Origin: Hawksworthiomyces lignivorus
Taxonomy: Eukaryota > Ascomycota > Sordariomycetes > Ophiostomatales > Ophiostomataceae
Direction of reading: 5' to 3'
DNA: 64,000 bases
Assembly (NCBI GenBank): GCA_002917075.1
Contig: NTMA01000148.1
Coordinates: 1 to 64,000 of the forward strand
The notes beneath the pieces were generated by a model. The model saw nothing but the letters and a program-made list of their open reading frames with translations, was not told the origin of the DNA and ran no database searches. The first letter of the stretch is position 1, and each line of letters begins with the position of its first letter. The position numbers were made by a program, and so were the translations under genes. Shown piece after piece: positions 56,882 to 64,000 of the stretch.

Positions 56882-59314
56882 ATGGCCTCCCTTCCTCCCT
56901 CCCTGCCTTCCGACCTACCTCCTGACCTACCTCCCGACCTACCTCCCGACCTACCTCCCGACCTACCTCCCGAAGCCGTATACGAATCACGTGAAGCCCT
57001 CCTTCAGTCAATTAATCAGTGGGCAGCGCCTCGCGGTTGCGCCTTCGTTATTAGTCGGTCAAATAAGGAAGGTTCTGGCAGATTTACATGTTTCTGTGCC
57101 TGTGATCGATTTGGCCCACCTCCAGACCCGACGAAAGCACGACTAAGGCGTACTACAACTAGGAAGACTGGTTGTCTATACTCTGTTTTGGCTAAAGAAT
57201 CTGCAGACGGCAATTGGGTTTTGAAACACCGGTCTGGTCGACAGTATTCTGAACATAACCATGATCTTAGTACAGACCCTTCGGCTCATCCTACCCATCG
57301 TGTTGTCTCAGACTCTGAAAGGGATTTAATTTCAAGTAGTATTAATGGAGGATTGGCACCAAAAGAGATTCAGTCGCTTCTTCGAATCAATCATCAGTCT
57401 TTAATTACTCGACATGATATTTATAACCGAATTGCTGAAGTGAGACGACAAAGCTATCAAGACCGTAGTCCTACACATGCGTTTGTTACTGGTCTTCAGG
57501 ATGATGGTTTTTGGAGTCGTCTTGAAGTTGATTCAAATAATCGTATTACAGCTGTTTTTTTTGTTCATCGTGATTCAGTAGAGTACCTTCAAGCTTATCC
57601 AGATACATTATTATTGGATTGTACATATAAGACCAATATATATCGTATGCCATTACTTGAAGTAATTGGTGTAGATGCTTGTCAACGGTCTTTTTGTGTT
57701 GCTTTTGCATTTTTATCTAGTGAGACTGAGGCTGACTATCTTTGGGCATTAACACAGTTAAAGGAAATGTGTACCGTTCACGATATTAAGCTTCCATCGG
57801 TGATCTTAACTGACTGTTGTTTAGTATGTATAAACGTAGTTGAAACAATCTTTTCATCTTCAGTACATCTTCTTTGTATTTGGTATGCAAATATGGCAAT
57901 TCTACGACATTGTCGACTTGCTTTTAACAACGAAGAAGATTGGAAGGCTTTCTATTCATATTGGCATCAAATTATTCGGTCACCAAATGAAGAAGTTTAC
58001 AACCAACGTGTAACGGATTTTCGAGCAAAGTATGGATCACGACAGTCTGTCGAGCTTGAATATATCTTTAATACTTGGTTGGATCCATATAAAAAGAAGT
58101 TGGTAAAAGCATGGGTTAATCAACATACCCATTTTGGTAATGTTGCTACATCACGAGTGGAAGGAATTCATGCTCTTATAAAAAGCTATTTACAATCTTC
58201 CCAAAAGGATCTCTTTGATGCTTGGCAGGCCATTAAACGTGCGTTAACTAACCAGATATCTGAACTAAGATCTACACAAGTTGAACAACAAATACGATTG
58301 CCAATCGAATTATCTGGAGAACTATATAATGCTGTACGTGGTTGGGTTTCTCAAGAAGCTTTACGGAAGATAAACGAGCAAAAAAAATGGATTCAGCAAA
58401 AAGAGGTTAAAGGAGAGCCTTTTCGTCCTTGTTCTGGATCTTTCTCGACTTCTTTGGGCCTTCCTTGCGTACATACAGTTCGAGAAAAAATCAAAAACAA
58501 TCAAGCACTTTTGTTGTCAGACTTCCATACTCATTGGCATCTTCGTCGTAATAATACAGAGCCTTGTCTTGTTTTACTAGAGCCACGGCAACGAATCAGA
58601 GCTCTCCCGGTATCACGAATACCACAGTCGAGTACAAGACGAGAGGCAAGTGCCTTTGAGACAGTGGCAGCAGCCGTAGCTACTCGGTCAAAAAAAGCTC
58701 CACCCAAGTGTTCTACATGTGGTACCGTTGGCCATACAAGAACATCAAAGAAGTGTCCGTTGAAAACAACAGGGACGACGGCAGGGACGGCGGCAGGGAC
58801 GGCGGCAGGGACGGCGGTAGGGACGGCGGTAGGGACAGCGGCAGGGACGACGGCAGGGACGGCGGTAGGGACGGCGGTAGGGACGGCGGTAGGGACGACG
58901 GCAGGGACGACGGCGCTATCTACTGTAGCACAAACAGCTACATCAGTTATAGCTGTTATTACAGCTGCTGAGGCAGAGGCAGTGGCTCGAGCAGAGGCGG
59001 CGGCTCGTGCAGCAATTGAGCCTATTACTGATACAATACCAATATCGGCGTTGGCCCAGTCAGAGGCCCAGTCAGAGGCCCAGTCAGAGGCCCAGACAGA
59101 GGCCCAGGCAGAGGCAGAGACAGAGGCAGAGGCATGGCCACGACGACGACGTACACGGGCGGCCCGTACGCCACGTATACGGAGCAGACTTACACGGGCC
59201 GCGCGGGCCGTTGCCGCAGAGGCTCTAGCGGAGGTTCAAGCAGGACTGGCACGTGCAGAATTAATAGAAGCAAGGTTACAGGCAATTCAGTCGACATGGC
59301 GACCACCAAATTAG
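56882..59314 (+). CDS. MULE transposase (GCM1/WRKY-like zinc N-terminus, DDE core, SWIM and CCHC fingers)
   Basis: One exon encodes 810 residues. Order: five LPPD repeats (about 11-30); a WRKY-GCM1/FAR1-type DNA-binding module (about 35-130) with Cys and a final HNHD; a DDE transposase core with LLLDCTYKTN supplying the first Asp, VILTDC the second and SRVEGIHALIK the Glu; a SWIM-like GLPCVHTVRE; a CCHC knuckle CSTCGTVGHTRTSKKC; and a repetitive tail of twelve G-T-x-x units and SEAQ units. The usual TDRE-like and CxWH-like motifs read TDCC and CIWY here, which may mark loss of activity or lineage variation. Codons in the core are AT-rich, unlike the GC-rich neighbours. It would bind the inverted repeats and move the element. 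Confidence 0.93.
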   Translation: MASLPPSLPSDLPPDLPPDLPPDLPPDLPPEAVYESREALLQSINQWAAPRGCAFVISRSNKEGSGRFTCFCACDRFGPPPDPTKARLRRTTTRKTGCLYSVLAKESADGNWVLKHRSGRQYSEHNHDLSTDPSAHPTHRVVSDSERDLISSSINGGLAPKEIQSLLRINHQSLITRHDIYNRIAEVRRQSYQDRSPTHAFVTGLQDDGFWSRLEVDSNNRITAVFFVHRDSVEYLQAYPDTLLLDCTYKTNIYRMPLLEVIGVDACQRSFCVAFAFLSSETEADYLWALTQLKEMCTVHDIKLPSVILTDCCLVCINVVETIFSSSVHLLCIWYANMAILRHCRLAFNNEEDWKAFYSYWHQIIRSPNEEVYNQRVTDFRAKYGSRQSVELEYIFNTWLDPYKKKLVKAWVNQHTHFGNVATSRVEGIHALIKSYLQSSQKDLFDAWQAIKRALTNQISELRSTQVEQQIRLPIELSGELYNAVRGWVSQEALRKINEQKKWIQQKEVKGEPFRPCSGSFSTSLGLPCVHTVREKIKNNQALLLSDFHTHWHLRRNNTEPCLVLLEPRQRIRALPVSRIPQSSTRREASAFETVAAAVATRSKKAPPKCSTCGTVGHTRTSKKCPLKTTGTTAGTAAGTAAGTAVGTAVGTAAGTTAGTAVGTAVGTAVGTTAGTTALSTVAQTATSVIAVITAAEAEAVARAEAAARAAIEPITDTIPISALAQSEAQSEAQSEAQTEAQAEAETEAEAWPRRRRTRAARTPRIRSRLTRAARAVAAEALAEVQAGLARAELIEARLQAIQSTWRPPN
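56912..56971 (+). repeat. 12-bp minisatellite, five copies, transposase N-terminus
   Basis: Five tandem units of GACCTACCTCCC (first one with a CT change) encode D-L-P-P repeats directly after the start codon region. Confidence 0.93.
58771..58914 (+). repeat. 12-bp minisatellite, twelve copies, transposase C-terminus
   Basis: Twelve units of AGGGACGRCGGY, in frame as Gly-Thr-(Ala/Thr)-(Ala/Val). A second 12-bp repeat (GCCCAGTCAGAG) follows at about 59053-59134 and encodes Ala-Gln-Ser-Glu units. Both preserve frame at any copy number. Confidence 0.93.
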
Positions 59315-59394
59315 GGCATTAAGACGGAACAGAGTTTGTATGGTAATTTGTAGTAATTTTTGTTGTTTCTGAATGCTTTTAGTACAGCCTTTTA

Positions 59395-59524
59395 GTGATG
59401 ATATTCGTGATGCTGCTAAATTCGAATATGGCCCAGGGCTTATAGGGGCTTTGGCTGATTACGTAACGCTCACAGGCTTACATAATTTGTCTATACACAC
59501 AGGCCTGTGTATCTAGTGGGCGCC
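59395..59524 (-). repeat. Right terminal inverted repeat of the MULE
   Basis: Inverted copy of 56739-56868, ending GGGCGCC immediately before the second target-site duplication ACTGAGAG. Confidence 0.95.
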
Positions 59525-59532
59525 ACTGAGAG

Positions 59533-59910
59533 ATGAGCCGCCTCGGGATGAGATGGACAGACTAATCAGTAACTAGGTACAGCCTATGCTCAAGGCTTAT
59601 GTCGTGCGAGTTTCGAGCATTTCCTTGGTCTACATAGTCTAGACTCTTTTTGCATTGCAGATCCAACAGGTCCAGATTATCATCCACAAAAGCAGCTACT
59701 GCGGAACTCACTCTGATTTTGTTTTCTCATTCCTTGTCTAAATGAAGGGAATAATTCTGTGCATGTCTTAGCCACTTGATCTTCTCAGAGGATTTATTGC
59801 ATTCAATCATCACCATTTTACGTCACTTTTTTATCACCGCTGCGAGGCTCGCGACATCAACATTAGTTTCGAAATCTCTTCTCATCTTTCCAGCTCTTGT
59901 GCCACCCGCA
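59533..59910. promoter_or_regulatory. ABD1 promoter side of the split RPN7/ABD1 intergenic region
   Basis: About 380 bp between the transposon and the ABD1 start. The coding frame stays open upstream to a TTG at 59776 but the encoded stretch shows no family resemblance. No TATA box clear. Confidence 0.4.
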
Positions 59911-61575
59911 ATGGCAGGGGACGCTGAGAACGACTCGCGGCACGGCCATGAAGAGAGAGCGAGACACCCCGACTCTGCCAAGAAACGCCGCCGCGCCGAA
60001 TCGCCCGAAAACCAGGCCGACAGACCACCATCCAAGCGTGGTCTCCACCAGTCCCCCTCTGCGTCGCGCCGCCGCGGCGATGACGACGATGACGACAACC
60101 GCCGAGCCAACGAAGAGCTGCCCCAGCCGTTCGATGCCAAGTCGCTCGAGAGGGCAAAGAAGCGCGCTCGCTCGCGATCGCCCGAGAGAGCGGCAGAGGG
60201 CGGCGGCAGCGGGGGCGCTGCGGCAGCGGAGCTGCCGCGCAAGCCCAAGCGGCCGGGCCAGCGCGCGCGCATTACCGATACGGAGCGCGAGGCGATCCGG
60301 CAGCGGGCGCTGGAGCGCGAGCGGCAGGCCAAGGAGGAGCTGCAGCGGCAGCAGCATCGCGCGCTGATCGACGACGTCGTGCGGTCGCACTACAACGCCG
60401 TGCCGGAGCGCGGCCGCGAGTGGCGCAAGACGGCGAGCACCATCAAGGGCCTGCGGTCCTTCAACAACTGGATCAAGAGCTGCATCATCCAAAAGTTCTC
60501 GCCCGACGAGGACTTCGACGAGGGCAGGGGCGGCTATGGGCCAGCCCACGAGCTCCTGGTCCTGGACATTGGCTGCGGCAAGGGGGGCGACTTGGGCAAG
60601 TGGAACCAGGCCCCACAGAAGGTGCAGCTGTACGTCGGCCTCGATCCGGCCGACGTGAGCATCGACCAGGCGCGCGACCGGTACCGCGAGATGGTACAGC
60701 GTGCCAGCCGCGGCGGCCGCGGCCGCGGAGGGTACAACCACCACCACAGGGCGCCCCCGCGCATTTTTGATGCGCGGTTTGTCGTCAAGGACTGCTACGG
60801 CGAGAGCATCGGCGACGTCAATATCGTGCAGGACGTCGGCTTCGACGCCAACCCTCTCTCGCGCAAAGGGTTCGACGTCGTCAGCATGATGTTCTGCATG
60901 CACTACGCCTTCGAAACAGAGCAGAAGGCGCGCACAATGCTGAAGAATGTGTCAGCCGCTCTGAAAAAAGGCGGTCGATTCATCGGCTGCATTCCCAACT
61001 CGGACGTGCTGGGTGACCGGGTTGAGCGGTTTCACATACAACAGGAGGAGCGGAAGAAACAAGAAGCAGAGAGCAAGAAAGAAGGGGATCTAGGCGCAGA
61101 GGGTCAAAAAACAACCGAAGATGGTGGAGGCAACGACGAGAAGAAGGATGACGACGAAGCTGAGGATGGCGAAATAAAAAGGGACGGCGATGGCGACGAT
61201 GCGCTTGAGCAGACAGCCGAATGGGGTAATAGCATCTATCGGGTTCGCTTTCCTGGGAAAACGCCGGCAGATGGCATTTTCAGACCGCCATTCGGATGGA
61301 AGTACAACTTCTTCTTGAACGAAGCAGTCGAAGAAGTGCCCGAGTATGTGGTGCCATGGCATGCTTTCCGCGCGCTGGCAGAGGACTACAACTTGGAGCT
61401 GCAATTCCACAAAACGTTCCCGGAGATCTGGGAAGCCGAGAAGGATGACCGGATCCTTGGCCCCTTAAGCGAGCGCATGTCGGTGCGCGACCATAACACA
61501 GGCGAACTGTTGGTCAGCAAAGAGGAAATGGAGGCGGCGGGCTTCTACGTGGCGTTCTGTTTTTACAAGGTATAG
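59911..61575 (+). CDS. ABD1: mRNA cap guanine-N7 methyltransferase
   Basis: An intronless 554-residue protein. A basic, disordered N-terminus (residues 1-140: RHGHEERARHPDSAKKRRRAE, Asp run, RARSRSPERA) precedes the catalytic domain: VRSHYNAVPERGREWRK, IKGLRSFNNWIKS, the SAM-binding LVLDIGCGKGGDLGKW, LYVGLDPADVSIDQARDRY, FDVVSMMFCMHYAFE and FIGCIPNSDVL. A charged low-complexity insertion (about 370-430, Lys/Glu/Asp-rich) lies between the core and the C-terminal PFGWKYNFFLNEAVEEVPEYVVPW. It methylates the GpppN cap on nascent mRNA in the nucleus. The start is the first ATG with good context (CGCAATGGC). The 5' half is markedly GC-rich. Confidence 0.94.
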   Translation: MAGDAENDSRHGHEERARHPDSAKKRRRAESPENQADRPPSKRGLHQSPSASRRRGDDDDDDNRRANEELPQPFDAKSLERAKKRARSRSPERAAEGGGSGGAAAAELPRKPKRPGQRARITDTEREAIRQRALERERQAKEELQRQQHRALIDDVVRSHYNAVPERGREWRKTASTIKGLRSFNNWIKSCIIQKFSPDEDFDEGRGGYGPAHELLVLDIGCGKGGDLGKWNQAPQKVQLYVGLDPADVSIDQARDRYREMVQRASRGGRGRGGYNHHHRAPPRIFDARFVVKDCYGESIGDVNIVQDVGFDANPLSRKGFDVVSMMFCMHYAFETEQKARTMLKNVSAALKKGGRFIGCIPNSDVLGDRVERFHIQQEERKKQEAESKKEGDLGAEGQKTTEDGGGNDEKKDDDEAEDGEIKRDGDGDDALEQTAEWGNSIYRVRFPGKTPADGIFRPPFGWKYNFFLNEAVEEVPEYVVPWHAFRALAEDYNLELQFHKTFPEIWEAEKDDRILGPLSERMSVRDHNTGELLVSKEEMEAAGFYVAFCFYKV

Positions 61576-61864
61576 AAAAGAGTTGGAAGGAGGACACCAT
61601 AAAGAACCAAAAAAAGAAAGGAGGAGTGAAATATACCTTCATATCGCGTCTATAAGCGGCTCCGTGCCTTTCATGAGGAGATTGTAATACGCTTCTTTTG
61701 ATATGTTGTTTTTCTCATTGAAGAGGTTTGATGCAAAGCGAGGAAAGGGTATAACAGCCTATATGTATGCAATTACGAGCGAATAGGGCATAGAACCTTC
61801 AGCAACTTACAAAAAGGAGGCAATAATTTTATTATCATCATCACGGACAGCCCTCTCCTCTTTG

Positions 61865-63789
61865 CTAACCGAGCCGTACTTTACGCCACATTCGCAAACA
61901 TTCTTGCAGGTCCATGGACAATGTGCCCTCCAGCGCTGTAGATGTATCCTTGATCAGAGCAATCAGCAGCGTAGCCTGTGCGAAAATAACCTTGTCGGTC
62001 CGCAGCGCTTGCAAGTCTGCCTTCTTCATGCCCCCAATGTCCGCCCAGGCCCTCCAGCGATCGAGGATGCCGCACAGCTGCGCCGCGAACTGGCCGTCCA
62101 GCACCATCCGGTGGAGCAAGTGGCCCACGACCTCCTTGAGCTCGCTGCCCACAGCGGCGTGCTTCTCCTTCTGCAGCCACCGCAGGTTGTGCTCGGCCAC
62201 CAGGCGCGTGTCCCACTTGGGGCTCTGCAGAGCCTCCATCTCGAGCTGCTCTCGGCGCTCGCGATCCTGTCGCATGCGTGCTTGCACTGTTGAAAAGAGG
62301 AGTTGAGAAGTGTCAGCATAGAGGAGATAAAATGTATACGAAGAAAAAGAAGAAGAAAAGACCATTAGAGTGAAGGGGTGGACCAACTATCGTTTATCCG
62401 CTGCATGTTCTCACGCTGCATGCGGTCTCGCTTGGCCTGCTCGCGCTGCTTCGGCGGCATCAGCATCTCAGCCTGCTGCGCAGCACGCTGCTCGTTTACG
62501 CGCTGCATATGCAGGTTCATCGCCTGCGACTGGTCGTAGGGGTGCTTGGTGGCCCACTCGGGCGTCTCGCTCTCGCTGGTGACGCCGAGCAGCACCAGCA
62601 CGCCGCACGGGACTGTCTCGCGGCGCGCAAATGCCAAGACCTCGTCGGGGATCCGGTAGTTCCATAGGACGGTCTGGCTCGTTGTGCCATACGCGGTCGC
62701 CGCGCTCGCAAACCAGACGCCGTTCATGGCGCCCGCGCGTATGCGGATGTGTTCAATATAGAGGCTGTCGAGGTGGGGAGAGCTGGCGAGGGGAAACGTG
62801 CCGCCGGTAGAGATAGTATTTGATCGAAGGGGGGTCGCCCTCTCTTGCGTCAAAGCAGTGACGACGCCGTCCACCGAGATCTGGCATGTGATGGGCGCCT
62901 TTGCCCGTGCGGAACCCTCTCGGCTAGCGGAGTCAAACGACTTCTTGCGCAAGCTGCCACGGCCGGCGGTGGTGTCTGCAGCTGGCGTTGTCTTGTCTTC
63001 TGCATCGTTTTCTTTCCCGTGGCTTGTATCTGGTGGCGAGGATGTAGAAGAAGATGCTGGCGCTGGTGTTTCTTCCGGGGTCGTCTCTTCCACGCCGGCC
63101 GCTCCGTCTGTCTCCACCTCTTTGTACTCCGGCGGCGGCGGTGCTGGCAGACTGACCCAGTATGGTGGCAGATCCGAGTAGCTGCGATTGATCCACTCAG
63201 GCTTCCAAGTCACCGAGAGGGAAAGATTGCCGTCAGAGTCGTCGAGCGGTGCTATGGCGAGGGAAGTGCTCTGCTCGTCCGGCGATTTCATCAGCGCGCA
63301 CCCGACAGGCGTCCACAGTCCCGTTGACCGCAACAGCCGCCAGCCATGCGGGTCAGGCACGGCACCCAGGTCCAGCATATATGATACCAGCTCATCAAAG
63401 GCAATCTCTACTTGTGGCTGGCGCAACTGGTCCGCGTACTCGACACGCTGCGTCTTGAAGCCGATGGCGTTGGTCTTCCAGTTGAAGGTGGTCCATGTGC
63501 CGCCGGGAATGGAGCTCGGATTGCGCGACAAGGACCAGTATTCCTGGCGGTGCTGGAACCTGTCCCAGGGAGTCACGGCATAGCGCGGGAGTTCGATTTC
63601 GATGATGCGGTTGACGACATCGCTACGAGTCAGCGCCGTGAGCCGGCTGTGCCGCAGCATTCGCTTGATCTTGGACGCGTTGACTAATGTCCAGAAGGTA
63701 TTATACAGGATTGGCAATACGCCAAGCACTGCCAGAGGCACACCCACATACGTGATGATATCGGTAGGCGAGCGGCCGCTGTCCGCCAT
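61865..63789 (-). CDS. Membrane-anchored protein of unknown function, filamentous-fungal
   Basis: Two exons (63789-62388, 62286-61865; 101-bp intron with GTTGGT donor and CAACAG acceptor) encode about 607 residues. A hydrophobic segment near residues 9-33 (IITYVGVPLAVLGVLPILYNTFWTL) is probably a membrane anchor. A mixed globular region follows (ELPRYAVTPWDRFQ, SIPGGTWTTFNWK), then a Pro/Thr/Glu-rich disordered stretch (about 215-290), another globular part (HIRIRAGAMNGVWFASAATAYGTTSQ), and a charged helical C-terminus across the intron (LEMEALQSPKWDTRLVAEHN, ending WRKVRLG). I know of no assigned role for this arrangement. Splicing is supported because each side is a coherent helix and frame is restored. 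It converges with ABD1, 289 bp away. Confidence 0.82.
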
Positions 63790-64000
63790 GGTGATAGGTG
63801 AAGAATTATGCGGCGTGTCTGTGGTTATGTCTCCGTTACGCCGTACGATGGCAATTTGTTGTAAGGCTATAGCGATGGCAACGTATGGGAATCGGCTGGA
63901 GGAACATCAAGTGTGGCGTCTCTGGCAGGTCAAGACTCTACATATTTATTTCTCACATGAGGATGCAAACGCGAGCAAGAAACCAACCGAACCAGACGGT
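63790..64000. other. Right end, upstream of the unknown membrane protein
   Basis: About 210 bp of upstream DNA; no TATA box or other feature recognised. Confidence 0.4.

Larger units (their letters stand above)
56731..59532. mobile_element. Complete Mutator-like (MULE) DNA transposon with target duplication
   Basis: The element spans 56739-59524 (2786 bp) and is flanked by a perfect 8-bp direct repeat ACTGAGAG (56731-56738 and 59525-59532). Terminal inverted repeats of 130 bp (56739-56868 and 59395-59524) differ at one position as read by eye. They begin GGCGCCCACTAGATACAC and contain palindromic motifs: GGCGCC, ACACAGGCCTGTGT, TTACGTAA and ATTCGAAT. One uninterrupted transposase gene fills the interior; the left repeat ends only 13 bp before its ATG. 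The long repeats, 8-9-bp duplication and MULE transposase put it in the Mutator superfamily (fungal Hop-like). Near-identical ends and an open frame suggest a young insertion. Confidence 0.95.

Noticed and set aside
58708..59322. Overlapping frames through the transposase minisatellites (RDGG-type repeats)
   Set aside because: They are alternate readings of the same 12-bp repeats inside the real transposase frame.
59776..59910. Upstream in-frame extension of ABD1 as a possible mitochondrial presequence
   Set aside because: It starts only at TTG, has acidic residues early and precedes a nuclear enzyme, so it is most likely leader sequence.

Overview
The window is nuclear DNA of a filamentous ascomycete, most likely Pezizomycotina. 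Genes are split by short introns (about 55-180 bp) with GT...AG ends and CT-rich acceptors. Protein types point the same way: an ARID/RFX-type RSC9, a Ste20-type PAK kinase, an AA9 copper monooxygenase, a CE12-like pectin deacetylase and a Mutator-like transposon with a WRKY/GCM1-SWIM transposase. There are no bacterial-style operons, CRISPR arrays or rRNA genes, and I found no convincing tRNA.

Layout: 1-5.6 kb is gene-free and ends in a long pyrimidine-rich leader of the Ste20/PAK kinase gene (5.6-8.9 kb). A mitochondrial short-chain dehydrogenase (10.3-11.5 kb, minus) follows, with a long promoter carrying stress-element-like motifs. About 8 kb without genes (11.5-19.4 kb) is full of homopolymer runs. 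Then come RSC9 (19.5-22.7, minus), an unrecognised four-exon gene with a faint meiotic Rec114 flavour (23.7-25.3), an AA9 LPMO (25.4-26.2, minus), a secreted carboxylesterase (28.7-30.8), a YSC84-like SYLF/SH3 protein (31.3-32.8, minus), the SNARE SFT1 (34.7-35.0), the ArfGAP AGE2 (35.7-37.8, minus), MsrB (38.6-39.3), a rhamnogalacturonan acetylesterase-like enzyme (39.9-40.8), HBS1 (41.1-43.7, minus) divergent from ENP2 (44.2-46.5), and a small single-pass membrane protein (46.8-47.3, minus). A second gene-free block (47.3-52.6 kb) precedes alanine aminotransferase (52.8-54.3), RPN7 (54.8-56.3, minus), a complete MULE transposon (56.74-59.52), the mRNA cap methyltransferase ABD1 (59.9-61.6) and an unknown membrane protein (61.9-63.8, minus).

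Most genes are unlinked housekeeping functions: signalling, chromatin remodelling, Golgi traffic, ribosome rescue and biogenesis, proteasome and mRNA capping. LPMO, CE12-like enzyme and carboxylesterase are secreted and suggest plant-polymer degradation, but they do not form a cluster.

The most notable items are: (1) the apparently intact MULE, with 130-bp terminal inverted repeats, an 8-bp target duplication and in-frame 12-bp minisatellites, inserted in the former shared promoter of RPN7 and ABD1; (2) a typical mitochondrial presequence in frame upstream of the first ATG of alanine aminotransferase, with no ATG of its own; (3) a three-copy CTTATCGA motif plus E-box between HBS1 and ENP2; (4) the unrecognised gene at 23.7-25.3 kb. 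Splice sites were assigned by eye from reading frame and protein-family continuity; no alignment was run.
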